From Bacteroidales bacterium UBA1077 (GTDB lineage: Bacteria; Bacteroidota; Bacteroidia; Bacteroidales; UBA932): DNA of 8,117 nt. Below the pieces are notes generated by a model. That model was not told the origin of the DNA, did not search any database, and was given only the letters and a program-made list of their open reading frames with translations. Within the stretch, counting starts at the first letter, position 1. Every line of letters begins with the position of its first letter. Below are positions 7,160 to 8,117 of this stretch, in pieces. Position numbers and translations under genes: made by a program. Location: NCBI GenBank assembly GCA_002314195.1, contig DCCQ01000145.1:2735-10851 (forward strand), written 5' to 3'.

Positions 7160-7208
7160 AAAACAAAAAGCGCATCGTCTTTATTCTTAAATAAATAAAA
7201 CGATGCAC
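7160..7208 (-). terminator. Intrinsic terminator after the HAD phosphatase gene
   Basis: On the minus strand GTGCATCGTTTT (7197-7208) pairs with AAGACGATGCGC (7170-7181), a 12-bp stem with two G-T pairs and a 15-base A/T-rich loop. It is followed directly by TTTTTGTTTT (7160-7169). It sits 29 bases past the stop of the phosphatase gene and would separate that unit from the efflux operon. The loop-side A run might also let it work in the other direction, but no plus-strand gene needs it. Confidence 0.75.
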
Positions 7209-7236
7209 TGGAAAACTGAAAAAATTTCCTAGTTTC

Positions 7237-8013
7237 CTATATCACACCGAAATGTTCGAGTGCAGTGACGATTCCGTCCTCGTCCACTGTGTCAGTGACA
7301 TAGTCAGCGACGGCCTTGACGTCATCGGTGGCATTGCCCATCGCGACGCCTATCCCTGCATATTCAATGATTGGAATGTCGTTGCCACCGTCTCCGAACG
7401 CCATGCACTCCTCACGCTTCACTCCGATGTGTTCCAGAATCTTTGAAGCGCCATAAGATTTCGACAGTCCCTCCGGTACGACATCAATGAAATACGGATG
7501 CCACCTTGAGTATGTTACATCCTTAAGGACAGGGCGGAGCAGACGTTTCTCCTGCCCCTCGTCAAAGAATATTGTGTATTCATAGACCTGATGCTCTCTG
7601 GCGACCTTGCAAAGATCCAAAAAGCCGGACGGGTGGAGATTCAGCATATTCTCCACCTCTATGGCGTGCTCACTTGCATGGTTTATACCGGCAACCGTGT
7701 CAGCAAACACCCAACAGGAAACATTGTGAGTCTCCGCGATCTCAGCAATCTGCATCGATGTTTCCTTATGCATAGGATGACTGTCAATCACTTCTTCTCC
7801 AAGCGTGGTCTTTGCCCCGTTCATCTCCACATAGCCATCGAACGGGAAGCCGTCCAGATTGTTCATCACCGACCTGGCACGACCGCTGGAAATGAAAAGC
7901 TTCACGCCCTTGTCCTGAAGCGCGTGAAGTTTCTCCTTGAGATTATTGGACATCCGATGAGTCTTAAAACTCACCAGAGTGCCATCAATGTCAAAAAAAA
8001 TCGCCTTTACCAT
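7237..8013 (-). CDS. Cof-type HAD-IIB family hydrolase (phosphatase)
   Basis: This is a 258-residue cytosolic Mg-dependent phosphatase of the haloacid dehalogenase superfamily, typical length for the Cof group. All four catalytic motifs are present. Motif I is FFDIDGT, with the nucleophile D8 and acid/base D10. Motif II is ISSGR with S42/S43. Motif III is K185 in GLSKSYG. Motif IV is GDGGND, with D208 and D212 for Mg. Between motifs II and III, residues of about 80-180 form the C2B cap that selects the substrate. Relatives act on small phosphorylated compounds such as sugar phosphates, FMN or pyridoxal phosphate, and the true substrate cannot be told from sequence. The ATG at 8011-8013 lies only 3 bases after the stop of the upstream gene, so the two are probably co-transcribed and translationally coupled. 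It is separated from the efflux operon by the terminator at 7160-7208. Confidence 0.93.
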   Translation of the reverse strand: MVKAIFFDIDGTLVSFKTHRMSNNLKEKLHALQDKGVKLFISSGRARSVMNNLDGFPFDGYVEMNGAKTTLGEEVIDSHPMHKETSMQIAEIAETHNVSCWVFADTVAGINHASEHAIEVENMLNLHPSGFLDLCKVAREHQVYEYTIFFDEGQEKRLLRPVLKDVTYSRWHPYFIDVVPEGLSKSYGASKILEHIGVKREECMAFGDGGNDIPIIEYAGIGVAMGNATDDVKAVADYVTDTVDEDGIVTALEHFGVI

Positions 8014-8016
8014 GAA

Positions 8017-8117
8017 CTATCCGTTAATACCTTTAGCATAGTGGGTAGGCTCCGCCTTTTGCGGCTTGGTGTCAGGAATAACCGCTGCCGCGGGAATCTT
8101 CTTCTTATAAGAATATA
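8017..8117 (-). CDS. C-terminal end of an unidentified protein (5' part outside window)
   Basis: An open frame enters from the right edge and ends at a TAG at 8017-8019, giving 32 visible residues. They begin YSYKKKIPAAAVIPD and end THYAKGING. The segment is basic and rich in proline and alanine, more like an extended C-terminal tail than a folded core. I do not recognise it. Support for its being coding is the uninterrupted frame to the edge and the 3-base gap to the ATG of the HAD phosphatase gene, typical of adjacent operon genes. Its function cannot be stated from this fragment. Confidence 0.6.
   Translation of the reverse strand, partial: YSYKKKIPAAAVIPDTKPQKAEPTHYAKGING

Noticed and set aside
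6969..7208. 79-codon minus-strand frame overlapping the start of tetR and its upstream region
   Set aside because: It runs through the terminator, promoter and operator region and into tetR in another frame. The protein looks random and arginine-rich near its end.

Overview
The window looks like chromosomal DNA from the phylum Bacteroidota, most likely order Bacteroidales. Three things point there. Two promoter-like sites carry the Bacteroides-type -7 element (TAnnTTTG), one with a well-spaced TTTG -33 element. Start codons sit behind A/T-rich leaders with little or no Shine-Dalgarno sequence. The main operon ends in a small gene that I recall as a partner of RND pumps in Porphyromonas and Bacteroides. 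By eye the base composition is balanced, and I cannot name a genus. Every gene I can support lies on the minus strand, so the reading order runs from the right edge to the left.

Right edge (about 7160-8117): the last 32 codons of an unidentified gene are followed after 3 bases by a complete Cof-type HAD phosphatase. That unit ends in a GC-stemmed hairpin with a T tract (7160-7208).

Centre (about 402-7160): a five-gene operon encodes a TetR-family regulator, a TolC-like outer-membrane channel, a lipoprotein membrane-fusion adaptor, an RND inner-membrane transporter of 1036 residues and a 97-residue PII-like/ferredoxin-fold protein. Gaps are only 7, 21, 12 and 28 bases, so the genes are probably co-transcribed. 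A good -7 box lies just after the preceding terminator. Between it and tetR is a 17-bp inverted repeat, a reasonable autoregulatory operator. The three structural genes encode a complete tripartite drug or toxic-compound efflux pump across both membranes. The regulator would sense a substrate and the small last gene may modulate or report on pump state. The substrate cannot be read from the sequence.

Left edge (1-372): a thioredoxin gene, cut off near its C-terminus, has its own strong promoter. A 14-bp hairpin followed by T-rich sequence sits between promoter and start codon. It is placed to act as a terminator for the efflux operon, an attenuator of thioredoxin, or a 5' stabilising stem.

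I see no mobile element, CRISPR array, RNA gene or broken gene. The window is mostly an ordinary efflux locus. The points most worth a second look are the PII-like partner, the thioredoxin leader hairpin, the putative TetR operator and the serine/glycine-rich surface loop of the outer-membrane channel.
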